Source of the DNA: Streptomyces sp. NBC_00376
Lineage (GTDB): Bacteria > Actinomycetota > Actinomycetes > Streptomycetales > Streptomycetaceae
Length of the DNA: 64,000 nt
Direction: 5' to 3'
NCBI RefSeq assembly: GCF_036077095.1
Contig: NZ_CP107960.1
Span: 6,138,001-6,202,000, forward strand
A program made the translations under genes and the position numbers. The notes beneath the pieces are model-generated. The model did no database searches. It saw only the letters and a list, made by a program, of their open reading frames with translations, and was not told the DNA's origin. Position 1 is the first letter of the stretch. Every line of letters begins with the position of its first letter. Shown in pieces: positions 17,914 through 26,420 of this stretch.

Positions 17914-19172
17914 TGACCCAGCCGCGCCAGTTCGTCATCGAGGCCGACGGCGGATCCCGGGGCAACCCCGGGCCCGCCGGTTACGGAGCGGCCGTCATCG
18001 ATCCGGTGACGGGGGAGACCCTCGCCGAGGCCGCCGAGTACATCGGTGTCGCGACGAACAACGTCGCCGAGTACAAGGGCCTCATCGCGGGCCTGAAGGC
18101 GGCGAAGGCGCTGGTGCCGGACGCCTCGGCGGACGGCGCGGTCCAGGTGCGGGTCCGGATGGACTCCAAACTGGTCGTGGAACAGATGTCGGGCCGCTGG
18201 AAGATCAAGCACCCCGACATGAAGCCGCTCGCGGCGGAGGCCGCCAGGATCCTGCCGGCCTCCGCCGTCACGTACGAGTGGATCCCGCGCGAGAAGAACA
18301 AGCACGCCGACCGGCTCGCCAACGAGGCGATGGACGCGGGCAAGCGCGGCAAGCAGTGGGAGCCGTCGGCGTCGACGGCCGCCCTCGACACCCCCCGGTC
18401 CTCGGTGGCCTCCGCGCTGCCGCCGGTCTCCGGCCCGCCCGGTGACGCGGCGGCGGGCGCGGCGAAGGCCCGCGCGGCCCTGGCCTCCCGGCCGGCCGCG
18501 GCCTCCACGTCGGCCCCTCAGGTCGGCTGGGCCGCGGCACCCGATCTGGGGACGCCCGCCACCTTCGTACTGCTCCGGCACGGTGAGACCGCCCTCACCC
18601 CTGAGAAGCGGTTCTCGGGCAGCGGCGGCAGCGATCCCGAACTCTCGGCGGCCGGCCGCCACCAGGCCGAGTGCATCGCCCGGTCCCTGGCCGCCCGCGG
18701 CACGGTCGAGGAGATCGTCAGTTCCCCGCTGCGCCGCTGCCGCGAAACGGCGGCCGTGGTGGCCGCCCGGCTCGGTCTGGAGGTCCGGATCGAGGAGGGC
18801 CTGCGCGAGACGGACTTCGGCGCGTGGGAGGGCCTGACCTTCGCCGAGGTACGTGAGCGCTACGGCCCCGACCTGGACGCCTGGCTGGGTTCCGCGAAGG
18901 TGGCCCCCACCGGCGGCGGCGAGAGCTTCGCCGAGGTCACCCGCCGTGTGTCAGCCACCCGCGACCGCCTCACCACCCGCTACGCGGGCCGCACGGTCCT
19001 CCTGGTCACGCATGTGACCCCGATCAAGACCCTGATCCGACTGGCACTGGGCGCCCCGCCGGAGGCCATGTTCCGGATGGAACTCTCGGCGGCCTCGGTC
19101 TCGGCGGTGGCGTACTACGCGGACGGCAACGCGTCGGTCCGACTGCTGAACGACACATCGCACTTGCGGTGA
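17913..19172 (+). CDS. Bifunctional RNase HI / acid phosphatase
   Basis: 419 residues with two enzymes. The N-terminal RNase HI domain (1-140) degrades RNA in RNA-DNA hybrids: Asp12 in EADGGSRGNPGPAGYG, the acidic NNVAEYKG segment, RMDSKLVVEQM and the NKHADRLANEA tail. An Ala/Pro-rich linker runs to about 210. A C-terminal histidine phosphatase (CobC/PhoE-like) follows with RHGE at 222-225 and a second catalytic His in LVTHVTPI. The same fusion is known from S. coelicolor and mycobacteria. Its ATG overlaps the preceding stop (TAATG). Confidence 0.95.
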   Translation: MTQPRQFVIEADGGSRGNPGPAGYGAAVIDPVTGETLAEAAEYIGVATNNVAEYKGLIAGLKAAKALVPDASADGAVQVRVRMDSKLVVEQMSGRWKIKHPDMKPLAAEAARILPASAVTYEWIPREKNKHADRLANEAMDAGKRGKQWEPSASTAALDTPRSSVASALPPVSGPPGDAAAGAAKARAALASRPAAASTSAPQVGWAAAPDLGTPATFVLLRHGETALTPEKRFSGSGGSDPELSAAGRHQAECIARSLAARGTVEEIVSSPLRRCRETAAVVAARLGLEVRIEEGLRETDFGAWEGLTFAEVRERYGPDLDAWLGSAKVAPTGGGESFAEVTRRVSATRDRLTTRYAGRTVLLVTHVTPIKTLIRLALGAPPEAMFRMELSAASVSAVAYYADGNASVRLLNDTSHLR

Positions 19173-19295
19173 GGCGGGGCGGGGGCGGGTCAACGTCGCC
19201 CGGCCTCGGTCCCGGGCTCGGCGGTGGGTGGGGTAGTGGGTGGATGGGAACGTGACATTTCGGGTGCTGAACGACACGTTGTACTTGGGGTGAGG
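19144..19295 (+). repeat. Decayed duplication of the RNase H gene tail
   Basis: The last 29 coding bases plus two (19144-19174, with the stop codon) recur at 19265-19295 with 27 of 31 bases identical, including the TGAGG. The copy has no gene attached. Confidence 0.75.
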
Positions 19296-19337
19296 TGGTG
19301 AGCGGCGGTTCCCACGCGGATGCGGTGACCTCCCGGT

Positions 19338-19763
19338 GGGACAGCAGCGCGTCACTCACTCGGGCAGGACGGCTGAGGGACGCCCACTCCGCCGGGGCAG
19401 CCGAGTGTCGCTCACACTGCCAGGGCAGCCGAGGGTCGCCACCCTGCCGGGACGGCTGAGCGCCGCCCAGTCTGCCGGGACGGCTGAGTGCCGCTCACTC
19501 GGGCAGGACAGCAGCGCGTCGCCCACTCCGTCGGACGGCTGAGTGCCGCCCACCCCGGCGGACAGCCGTGCGTCGCTCACTCGGGCAGGACAGCAGAGGG
19601 CCGCCACCCTGCCGGGACAACTGAGCGCCGCCCACCCCGCCGGGGCGACAGTGCGTCGCTCGCTCGGGCAGGAGAGCAGAGGGTCGCCCATTCCGCCAGG
19701 GCGGCAGAGGGGCGCCACCCTGCCGGGACAACTGAGTGCCGCTCATTCCGTCGGCACGGCGGA
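19338..19763 (+). repeat. Degenerate minisatellite, about 15 units of 23-32 bp
   Basis: Non-coding tract of reiterated units built on GGGACGGCTGAG / (T/C)GCCGC(C/T)CA / C(C/T)C(T/C)G(C/T)C, with a longer form inserting CGGGCAGGACAGCAG. Clear copies begin near 19338, 19378, 19455, 19483, 19538, 19613 and 19733. All six frames are partly open over it only because of the repetition; I call no gene. It lies between the RNase H tail duplication and the eda terminator. Confidence 0.8.
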
Positions 19764-19873
19764 ACTTCTTCCGCTTCGGCGGGGCAACGGAACGGCTTCC
19801 CCGACGGCGCGAAGCTGCCGCTTCTGCTCGGCACGCGGTGGCGCCCCGCATCCTCGCCCACACCCACCGGGGT

Positions 19874-19890
19874 CCGGGGCGGAGCCCCGG
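19874..19890. terminator. Hairpin, likely terminator of the KDPG aldolase gene
   Basis: CCGGGGC GGA GCCCCGG, 7-bp arms and a 3-base loop, 27 bp beyond the aldolase stop. This GGGGCGGAGCCCC form is common between Streptomyces genes. Confidence 0.6.
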
Positions 19891-19916
19891 TTCCGGGAAG
19901 GGGCGGGGAGGGGAGA

Positions 19917-20537
19917 TCAGCCGCGCAGCGCCGCCGCCTCGCCCGCCAGCCGCTCCACCCGCGCCCAGTCCTTCGCCGCGACAGCATCCGCCGGAACCAT
20001 CCAACTGCCGCCCACGCAGCCGACGTTGGGCAGCGCCAGATACGACGGCGCGGAGGCGAGCGAGATGCCGCCGGTCGGGCAGAACCGGGCCTGCGGCAGC
20101 GGCGCGGAGAGCGCCTTCAGATACGCCGTGCCGCCGGCCGCCTCGGCCGGGAAGAACTTCATCTCGGTGACCCCGCGCTCCAGCAGCGCGACCACCTCGG
20201 ACGTCGTGGAGACACCCGGCAGGAACGGCACCCCCGAGGCCTTCATCGCGTCCAGCAGCCGGTCCGTCCAGCCGGGGCTGACCAGGAACCGGGCCCCCGC
20301 GGCGACGGTGTCGGCGACATTCCGTACGGAGATCACCGTGCCGGCCCCGACCACCGCGTCCGGCACCTCGGCCGCGATCGCCCTGATCGCGTCCAGCGCC
20401 GCGGCGGTGCGCAGCGTCACCTCGATGGCCGGGAGCCCGCCCGCGACCAGGGCCCGTGCGAGCGGCACCGCGTCGGCGGCGTCCTCCAGGACGACTACGG
20501 GCACGACGGGGGCAAGGTCCAGCACAGAGGAGGTCAT
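19917..20537 (-). CDS. eda: 2-dehydro-3-deoxy-phosphogluconate aldolase
   Basis: KDPG/KHG aldolase, splitting KDPG to pyruvate and glyceraldehyde-3-phosphate; cytoplasmic, 206 residues. Seen: Glu39 and Arg43 in IEVTLRT, GAGTV at 64-68, and Schiff-base Lys127 in EMKFFPAE, then a phosphate-binding PTGGIS. Start: the ATG at 20537 (MTSSVLDLAP); longer frames upstream are not conserved in character. It stands alone, with no dehydratase or kinase beside it, so it may serve uronate or hexonate breakdown. A perfect palindrome at 20569-20582 upstream may be an operator. Confidence 0.93.
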   Translation of the reverse strand: MTSSVLDLAPVVPVVVLEDAADAVPLARALVAGGLPAIEVTLRTAAALDAIRAIAAEVPDAVVGAGTVISVRNVADTVAAGARFLVSPGWTDRLLDAMKASGVPFLPGVSTTSEVVALLERGVTEMKFFPAEAAGGTAYLKALSAPLPQARFCPTGGISLASAPSYLALPNVGCVGGSWMVPADAVAAKDWARVERLAGEAAALRG

Positions 20538-20568
20538 ACGCTCATCTTGCGCGACAGCAGCATCGTAC

Positions 20569-20582
20569 GCAACGAGCGTTGC
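20569..20582. promoter_or_regulatory. Palindrome upstream of eda
   Basis: GCAACGAGCGTTGC: 6-bp arms around AG, 32-45 bp before the eda start, in the right place for a repressor site. The regulator is not identified. Confidence 0.45.
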
Positions 20583-20633
20583 GCATAGTGCAATGCGTGG
20601 GATCGGGTGGCCCACCCGCAGGCGGTCGGTGGC

Positions 20634-21434
20634 TCAGTGAATCTCCGTCACCACGACATCGAGCGACCATGCCCGCCCGGCCCGCGCCGGAGCCTCGGCC
20701 TCCACCACGTACCCGAGCCCGCGCAACGTCTCCACCAGCTCCGCGGGCCCCTCCGGCCGCGCACCGGAGACCAGCAGATCGCGGACCATCCGTCCCTTCG
20801 TCGCCTTGTTGAAGTGGCTGACCACCGACCGCTTCTCGACCCCGTCCACCAGCTGGGAGTGCAGCACCCGCACGCTCGCCGTGCGCTCCGCCACCTCGCC
20901 CTTCGGCTTCCAGGCCGCGGTGTAGGCCGAGGACCGCAGGTCCAGGACGAGCCCGTCCCCGGCGGCCTCCGGCATCACCTGCGCCATCGGGTCGCGCCAG
21001 TACGCCCCGAGCGCGCCCAGGCCCGGCAGCTTCACACCCATCGAGCAGCGGTACGTCGGAATCCGGTCGCCCACCCGCACGGCGCCCCACAGTCCGGAGA
21101 AGACCAGCAGCGACTTCCCGGCCCGCCGCTTGGCCGCCGCGTCCAGGGAGGCCAGGTCCAGCGCGTCGTACAGCACGCCCGTGTAGACCTCCCCGGCCGG
21201 ACGCGTCCCGGCCGTCCGGAGCTCCACGTTCTTCGCGATCTCGCCGCGCAGCCCTTCGCTCAGCCCGAGCACCTCACGGGCCTTCTCCTCGTCCGCCGTA
21301 CACAGCTCGACCAACTCGTCGAGCACCGCCGCCCGCGCCTGGGCCAGACCCGGCAGCGACAGCGACTCCGGCTTCAGCGGAGCACCGCGCCCCGAGGCGG
21401 CCTTTCCTTCGGAGGGCGGCAACAGCACGAGCAC
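20634..21434 (-). CDS. yaaA: YaaA family peroxide stress protein
   Basis: DUF328/UPF0246 protein, 266 residues; E. coli YaaA limits free iron and protects DNA during peroxide stress. Seen: the N-terminal LLPPSEGK hallmark, YTGVLYDALD, FSGLWGAVR, YRCSMG and the late SHFNKATKGR motif, all family-typical. Start: the GTG at 21434, preceded by AAGGAGAA, since upstream codons lack family similarity. It is divergent from the RNB ribonuclease gene. Confidence 0.92.
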   Translation of the reverse strand: MLVLLPPSEGKAASGRGAPLKPESLSLPGLAQARAAVLDELVELCTADEEKAREVLGLSEGLRGEIAKNVELRTAGTRPAGEVYTGVLYDALDLASLDAAAKRRAGKSLLVFSGLWGAVRVGDRIPTYRCSMGVKLPGLGALGAYWRDPMAQVMPEAAGDGLVLDLRSSAYTAAWKPKGEVAERTASVRVLHSQLVDGVEKRSVVSHFNKATKGRMVRDLLVSGARPEGPAELVETLRGLGYVVEAEAPARAGRAWSLDVVVTEIH

Positions 21435-21585
21435 GGCGGTTCTCCTTCGTACGCACGGTCGGGGCGACGGGACCAGCCCCCCGCGCCAGCGTACGGGGAC
21501 GGCGGAGCCGTCCCGGCCGCAGCCCGGGACCGGCCGGTCCGTCACCCGGGATGCCGCTCGCCCCGCCCCGCCATACGCTCGGTCC

Positions 21586-23028
21586 ATGCCCCGCCGCCAT
21601 CTCCGTATGACCGGGCCGGCCGACACCCCGCTGGGGGCGTCCCTGCGCAAACTGCGCACCGAGCTCGACCTTCCCGACGACTTCCCGGCCGAGGTCCTCG
21701 CCGAAGCGGTACAGGCGGCGAAGGACCCAGCGGTATCGGCCCACGAGGACGCGACGGACCTGCCGTTCCTCACCATCGACCCGCCCACCTCGACCGACCT
21801 CGACCAGGCCGTGCACCTCGAACGCCGCCGACACGGCTACCGGGTGCACTACGCCATCGCCGACGTCGCGGCCTTCGTACGCCCCGGCGGAGCACTCGAC
21901 ACCGAGGCGCACCGCCGGGTGACGACCCTCTACTTCCCCGACGGCAGGGTGCCGCTCCACCCCGCACTGCTCTCCGAGGGCGCCGCCAGCCTTCTGCCGG
22001 GACGGACCCGCCCCGCCGCGCTCTGGCGGATCGACCTCGACACCGAGGGCGCGGTCGTCGCCACCTCGGTGCGCCGGGCCCTCGTCCGCAGCCGCGCCAA
22101 GCTCGACTACACGGGCGTCCAGCGGCAGATCGACACCGGCACCGCCGAGGAGTCCGTGGCCCTGCTCCGCGACATCGGACGGCTCCGCGAGGAGCAGGAG
22201 GTCGTCCGCGGCGGCATCTCCCTCAACGTGCCCGAGCAGGAGATCGTCGAGCGCGACGGCGGCTACGGCCTCGAATACCGCGCCCCGCTGCCCGCGGACG
22301 GCTGGAACGCCCAGATCTCCCTGCTGACCGGCATGGCCGCCGCCCACCTCATGGCCGAGACCGGAACCGGCATCCTGCGCACCCTGCCGGTCGCCCCGGA
22401 CGGCGCCGTGGCCCGGCTCCGCCGCTCCGCCGAGGCGCTGCACATCGACTGGCCGCACCACGTCCCGTACGCGCAGGTCGTCCGCTCCCTGGACCCGCGG
22501 AAGGCCGGCCACGCCGCGTTCCTCCAGGAGTGCACCACCCTCCTGCGCGGCGCCGGCTACACCGTCTTCGAGCACGGCGAACTCCCCACCCCCGCCGTCC
22601 ACGCCGCCGTCGCCGACCTCTACACGCACTGCACCGCCCCGCTGCGCCGCCTCGTCGACCGTTACGCCGCCGAGCTGTGCCTCGCCGCCGTCGCGGAACA
22701 GGACCCGCCCGAGTGGGTCCGTGCCGCGCTGCCGGGCCTGCCGAAGGAAATGGCGGACGGAACCAGGCGCGCCAACACCGTCGAGCGCGAGTGCGTCGAC
22801 CTGGTCGAGGCCGCGCTGCTCAAGGACCGGATCGGCGAGGTCTTCGACGCGTACGTGGTCGACGTGTCGGAACAGGAACCCACCACCGGCACCGTCCACA
22901 TCGAGGAACCGGCCGTCGTCGCCCGGATCGAGAGCGGCGACGCGAAGCTCCCGCTGGGGGAGCGGCTGCGGGTCAGGCTGGCCCAGGCGGATCCTGGTTC
23001 GTCGAAGGTGCTCTTCGCCCCTGCGTGA
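21586..23028 (+). CDS. RNB-domain 3'-5' exoribonuclease
   Basis: RNase II/R family enzyme degrading RNA, 480 residues. Seen: the catalytic RNB motif with acidic residues around Asp65, Asp71 and Asp73 (LTIDPPTSTDLDQAV), then HYAIADVAAFV, LYFPDGRVPL, and the late THCTAPLRRLVDRY helix. Compared with RNase II (about 640) it lacks N-terminal cold-shock domains and has only a short C-terminal S1-like region, a compact actinobacterial form. The ATG at 21586 is used; an ATG at 21607 is possible. Its end overlaps the convergent membrane protein gene by 56 bp. Confidence 0.9.
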   Translation: MPRRHLRMTGPADTPLGASLRKLRTELDLPDDFPAEVLAEAVQAAKDPAVSAHEDATDLPFLTIDPPTSTDLDQAVHLERRRHGYRVHYAIADVAAFVRPGGALDTEAHRRVTTLYFPDGRVPLHPALLSEGAASLLPGRTRPAALWRIDLDTEGAVVATSVRRALVRSRAKLDYTGVQRQIDTGTAEESVALLRDIGRLREEQEVVRGGISLNVPEQEIVERDGGYGLEYRAPLPADGWNAQISLLTGMAAAHLMAETGTGILRTLPVAPDGAVARLRRSAEALHIDWPHHVPYAQVVRSLDPRKAGHAAFLQECTTLLRGAGYTVFEHGELPTPAVHAAVADLYTHCTAPLRRLVDRYAAELCLAAVAEQDPPEWVRAALPGLPKEMADGTRRANTVERECVDLVEAALLKDRIGEVFDAYVVDVSEQEPTTGTVHIEEPAVVARIESGDAKLPLGERLRVRLAQADPGSSKVLFAPA

Positions 23029-23596
23029 GCGCGGCCACGGCGGCCCCCGGATCATCCGCGTGGAACCGGACCGCCCGCGCGAACCCCCGCTTCCCCATCG
23101 GCCGCACGAACTCCACCGGACCGGCCAGCTCCACGGTCACCGTCGTCTGACCGCCCACGACCAGGTCGAGCACCCCGTCCGCACCCAGCAGCACCGGCCC
23201 GCCCTCGGGAAACCGCCGCTCGACCCGCGCCCCGGCGACCGCGTCGGCGGGAATCCGCAGGTCGAACCGTCCGCCGTAGCGAATCCGCAGTGCGCCGTCG
23301 GCGTCCACCACATGCGGCCGGGTCACGCAGGACGCATGCAGCGCCAGGACGAACACCACCCCGTACACATCGAGTACGAGCAGCACACCGTGCACGACCG
23401 GCCACGGGACCAGCAGCGCCAGCATCACCGTCTCGACCACGGCGACGAAGAGCAGGCCGTACATCATCGCCGTCTGCGGCCCGGTGTACGCGACGGCGAC
23501 GGCCCCCTCGGGCACGGCGTGCCGCCGCCGCAGCACCCACAGCCCGAGACTGCGCAGGGAACGGATCTCGTGCCCGACGAGTGTGCGCACGCTCAT
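22973..23596 (-). CDS. Hypothetical membrane protein
   Basis: Function not recognised. 207 residues; a basic N-terminal segment (MSVRTLVGHEIRSLRSL) is followed by two adjacent hydrophobic helices (about 45-90), then a soluble C-terminal half with FDLRIPADAVAGARVERRF and TVTVELAGPVEFVRPMG, consistent with a PH-like or beta-rich domain. The ATG overlaps the stop of the MerR gene (ATGA at 23593-23596), so both are co-translated and this protein is probably a target or partner of that regulator. The 3' end overlaps the convergent ribonuclease gene. Confidence 0.82.
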   Translation of the reverse strand: MSVRTLVGHEIRSLRSLGLWVLRRRHAVPEGAVAVAYTGPQTAMMYGLLFVAVVETVMLALLVPWPVVHGVLLVLDVYGVVFVLALHASCVTRPHVVDADGALRIRYGGRFDLRIPADAVAGARVERRFPEGGPVLLGADGVLDLVVGGQTTVTVELAGPVEFVRPMGKRGFARAVRFHADDPGAAVAALTQGRRAPSTNQDPPGPA

Positions 23597-24348
23597 CCCG
23601 CATCCCTCCCCGCAGTGCTCCCCGTCACGCGAGCCGCCAGGGCCGCCATCACCCGGCGCACCACCTCGGCCTGCGCGGGCGCGAAGTCGTCGAGCAGCGC
23701 CTCGCCGAGCCCCGCCACGACCGGCCCCTCCGAGGGGATCGCCGCCAGCACCCCGTCCGGCACGGCAGCCGCCAGCTCGGCGGCGAGCGGGGGAATCCGG
23801 GTATCGTCCACGGCCGCCCCGGCCAGCGCGTCCAGCCGCTCGTACAGCGCGTGCACGGCCGGGTCCTCGGCCAGCGGCGCCAGCTCGGCGTAGATCTCGC
23901 CGCCGACGCCCGTGGTGTCCAGCAGCACGAGATGCTCGCGGTCCTTGGCGGCCATGGGGGAGCCGGTCGTCGAGACCGTACCCAGCAGCTCGGCGAGGGC
24001 CGGTGAAACGGGCTCCTCGGCGGAGACCGGCCCGTCCAGCAGCCGGGCCAGCCGACGCCGCCGCTCCCGGATCTCGCCCTCCTGCCGGGCCAGATCCGCG
24101 TCCAGCCCGGCCAGTACCTCCATGAGCTCGTGCCCCTCCGCGTCGGCGAGCACGTCCCGCACCTCGTCCAGCCCGAGCCCGAGCTCGGTGAGCCGCCGGA
24201 TCCGGGCCAGCACCACGGCGTCCCGCACGCTGTAGACGCGGTAGCCGTTGGCCCGGCGTACGGGCTCGGGAAGCAGCCCGATGTGGTGGTAGTGCCGGAC
24301 CGCCCGCGAGGTGACCCCGACGAGCGCGGCTATCTCTCCGATGCGCAT
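23593..24348 (-). CDS. MerR family transcriptional regulator
   Basis: DNA-binding regulator, 251 residues. N-terminal winged helix-turn-helix MRIGEIAALVGVTSRAVRHY, wing GLLPEPVRRANGYRVYS, then a coiled dimer helix (about 70-120). The C-terminal effector region of about 130 residues has no recognisable ligand motif and no metal-binding cysteines, so it is not a metal sensor of the classical type. Operon with the membrane protein by an ATGA overlap. Confidence 0.9.
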   Translation of the reverse strand: MRIGEIAALVGVTSRAVRHYHHIGLLPEPVRRANGYRVYSVRDAVVLARIRRLTELGLGLDEVRDVLADAEGHELMEVLAGLDADLARQEGEIRERRRRLARLLDGPVSAEEPVSPALAELLGTVSTTGSPMAAKDREHLVLLDTTGVGGEIYAELAPLAEDPAVHALYERLDALAGAAVDDTRIPPLAAELAAAVPDGVLAAIPSEGPVVAGLGEALLDDFAPAQAEVVRRVMAALAARVTGSTAGRDAG

Positions 24349-24510
24349 GGCTCCAGTAGAAACCGTGACGCTGCGGCAGGGTCAAGCGCTCACCGAGCAC
24401 CTCTCCGTGTCCGACAACTCCGGACCCGCCTGCGCCACGATCGAGGGACCTGCTCCCACCTCACGGACGGCGGGTCCATCGATGACGGGTAGCATGGTCG
24501 GCACGGCAGA

Positions 24511-24908
24511 CGAGCCGGGCGGACGGCCGCGTGGGGATCCTCGGATCTCCCCGAGGAACGTCCGGGCTCCACAGGGCAGGGTGATGGCTAACGGCCACCC
24601 GGGGTGACCCGCGGGACAGTGCCACAGAAAACAGACCGCCGGGGACTTCGGTCCTCGGTAAGGGTGAAACGGTGGTGTAAGAGACCACCAGCGCCTGAGG
24701 TGACTCAGGCGGCTAGGTAAACCCCACCCGGAGCAAGGTCAAGAGGGGCCGTCGCAAGACAGCCCTGCGCGAATGATCGAGGGCGGCCCGCCCGAGTTCG
24801 CGGGTAGACCGCACGAGGCCGGCAGCAATGCCGGTCCTAGATGGATGGCCGTCTCCCCGGCCGCCGCGAGGCGACCGGGCGACAGAACCCGGCGTACAGC
24901 CCGACTCG
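24511..24908 (+). ncRNA. rnpB: RNase P RNA, bacterial class A
   Basis: Catalytic RNA that matures tRNA 5' ends. The 5' strand CGAGCCGGGC (24511-24520) pairs with GCCCGACTCG at the 3' end (24899-24908) as helix P1. Conserved core elements follow in order: GAGGAACGTCCGGGCTCC (24552 on), the ACAGTGCCACAGAAAAC region (24615 on), GGTAAGGGTGAAACGGTG (24656 on), and the 3' core AGATGGATGGCCG and ACAGAACCCGGCGTACAGC. Length of about 400 nt fits. A -10-like TAGCAT lies at 24491-24496. End points are accurate to a few bases. Confidence 0.97.
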
Positions 24909-24919
24909 TCTGCCACAGG

Positions 24920-24960
24920 GGTCCCTGGTCAGTGAATTTCCTGGCCAAGGGCCCTTTTCC
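24920..24960 (+). terminator. Intrinsic terminator of rnpB
   Basis: GGTCCCTGGTCAG (24920-24932) pairs with CTGGCCAAGGGCC (24941-24953) through 12 of 13 positions including G-U pairs. The loop has 8 bases, and CTTTTCC follows. A T-tract is rare in this GC-rich genome, which makes this a convincing terminator. Confidence 0.8.
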
Positions 24961-25061
24961 GTCGGACTGGGGACACTCGCCGTGAGCGCGTACTGCCGGA
25001 TTCGCGGCGTGCCCGATGAGCCGCACGCCGGGAGGCGGGCGACTCACCGGACTCGGCCGTG

Positions 25062-25268
25062 TCAGGTGTCCTGGTGGTCGGCTTGCTCCGGGGCCGGGGC
25101 CTCCAGGTATTCGGGGCATTCGGGGTTGTGGCAGGGGCCGGGGTGCCACACGGGTACGAAGATTCCGAGACTCTTGTGCCGTCTCTTCACAACCGCGGTC
25201 ACGGGCTGCTTGCAGACCGGGCAGACAAGCGCCCCTTGGGGACCGGTCTCATGCTCGGTTTTAATCAT
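25062..25268 (-). CDS. Small zinc-ribbon-like protein
   Basis: Unrecognised 68-residue protein with four paired cysteines: CPVCKQPV (about 16-19) and a CHNPEC motif near 46-51, enough for one zinc site. It ends with an acidic Pro/Glu tail. The ATG at 25268 has GAAGG directly abutting it, too close for a ribosome site, while TATCGT ends 6 bases before the ATG; this is the layout of a leaderless promoter. It lies between rnpB and the oxidoreductase gene. Confidence 0.65.
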   Translation of the reverse strand: MIKTEHETGPQGALVCPVCKQPVTAVVKRRHKSLGIFVPVWHPGPCHNPECPEYLEAPAPEQADHQDT

Positions 25269-25321
25269 CCTTCAACGATAGGCGTGATGGCCGCAGCCTG
25301 CCGGTGGGGCGGCGCCTACCG

Positions 25322-26248
25322 TCAGTTCGGCGTGATGATCAGCTTGCCGCGTACATGGCCGCCCGCGCTCTCCCGGTGGGCGTCGGCGGCCCGGGACAGG
25401 GGGTACGTCCTCGCCACGGACAGGGTGAGTCCGCCGCTCACGACCAGTGCGGCCGCCCGCTCAAGGCGCTCACGGATCGCGTCGGGGCCGGCGAACGCGA
25501 AACGCACGCCGTGCTCCGCCGCCCGGTGATCGGCGATGGTGACCACGCGGTCCGGGCCGCCGGCGAGTTCGACGAGGGCCGGCAGCGAGCCCTTCCCGGC
25601 GGCGTCGAACGCCGCGTCCACGCCCTTCGCGGCGACGGCGCGGACCCGCTCGGCGAACCCCTCGCCGTACGCCACGGGTTCGGCGCCGAGCGAGCGCAGG
25701 TACGCGTGGTTGCGCTCGCTCGCCGTGCCGATCACGGTCGCGCCGAGATGCCTGGCGAGCTGCACGGCCACGGACCCGACGCCACCGGCGGCCCCGTCCA
25801 CGACCACGGTCTCCCCGGACCTCAGCCCGAGGTCCGTGAGCACCTGGTACGCCGTGTTGACGGCCACCGGCAGCCCGGCCGCGACCTCCCAGGGCACGCC
25901 TTCGGGCTTCCGTGCGAGCTGCGCCGCGGGCGCGAGTGCGAACTCGGCGTAGCCGCCGGAGCCGATCGAGCCGAAGACCTCGTCGCCCACGGCGAGGCCG
26001 GTCACGTCCGCACCGGCCTCCGCGACGACACCGGCGACATCGCCGCCGGGCACCGAGGGGAACTCCACCGGCATCATCTCCGCGACGGCCCCGCTGCGCA
26101 GCTGCCAGTCCAGCGGATTCACCCCGGCGGCGCGGACCTCCACCAGCACCTGCCCGGGACCAGGACGAGGCACCTCGCGGTCCACCACGCGTAAGACCTC
26201 GGGATCCCCGTACTCCGCGAACTCCACAGCGCGATACATCTTTGTCAT
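25322..26248 (-). CDS. NADP-dependent quinone-oxidoreductase-like protein
   Basis: Zinc-free medium-chain reductase (QOR/zeta-crystallin group), 308 residues. Seen: GPGQVLVEVRAAGVNPLDW, GGDVAGVV and the nucleotide site AAGGVGSVAVQLARHLGATV; the zinc cysteines of alcohol dehydrogenases are absent. Start: the ATG at 26248 (MTKMYRAVEF) behind AAAAGGGC; an ATG at 26239 is the alternative. It is divergent from a DHA2 pump; the shared region holds TGACGG half-sites and a CsoR-like palindrome. Such enzymes reduce enones or quinones; the substrate is unknown. Confidence 0.9.
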   Translation of the reverse strand: MTKMYRAVEFAEYGDPEVLRVVDREVPRPGPGQVLVEVRAAGVNPLDWQLRSGAVAEMMPVEFPSVPGGDVAGVVAEAGADVTGLAVGDEVFGSIGSGGYAEFALAPAAQLARKPEGVPWEVAAGLPVAVNTAYQVLTDLGLRSGETVVVDGAAGGVGSVAVQLARHLGATVIGTASERNHAYLRSLGAEPVAYGEGFAERVRAVAAKGVDAAFDAAGKGSLPALVELAGGPDRVVTIADHRAAEHGVRFAFAGPDAIRERLERAAALVVSGGLTLSVARTYPLSRAADAHRESAGGHVRGKLIITPN

Positions 26249-26279
26249 TTTTGCCCTTTTCGGTATGCGGTGCATCTGG

Positions 26280-26306
26280 TTGACGGGATATCTGACGATC
26301 CGTCAA
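26280..26306. promoter_or_regulatory. Clustered TGACGG half-sites
   Basis: TTGACGG (26280-26286), TGACG (26293-26297) and the inverse CGTCA (26301-26305) give the palindrome TGACG ATC CGTCA and an outer pair TTGACGG/CCGTCAA, 32-58 bp upstream of the oxidoreductase start. Looks like a repressor site; the regulator is unknown. Confidence 0.45.
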
Positions 26307-26401
26307 CCCTCTTGCTCAAGCTATCGGACGGAGGTTCGGCGGGGCATCCGGCTCCGGGTGGAGCCTGTCGGCCGTCTCGTGCCGCCGGGCGCTGGTCATG
26401 G

Positions 26402-26420
26402 ATACCCCTAGGGGGTATAT
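26402..26420. promoter_or_regulatory. CsoR/CstR-like operator
   Basis: ATACCCCTAGGGGGTATAT has the ATACCC-n-GGGTAT form of operators bound by CsoR-family sensors (copper, persulfide or formaldehyde). It overlaps the -10-like TATATT at 26416-26421 and lies 44-62 bp before the DHA2 pump start. A second partial site (ATACCCCCCTCCCGTAT, 26434-26450) lies between it and the ribosome site. No CsoR-family gene is in the window. Confidence 0.6.

Noticed and set aside
19338..19763. CRISPR array
   Set aside because: Units are contiguous and diverged, with no constant repeat separated by unique spacers, and no cas genes are present.
19336..20588. Overlapping open frames across the minisatellite
   Set aside because: They are open in several frames only because the repeat lacks stops in some phases. 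None has a ribosome site or a recognisable protein.
24349..24510. Possible small gene between the MerR gene and rnpB
   Set aside because: Short frames here lack ribosome sites. The stretch is best read as the rnpB promoter region.
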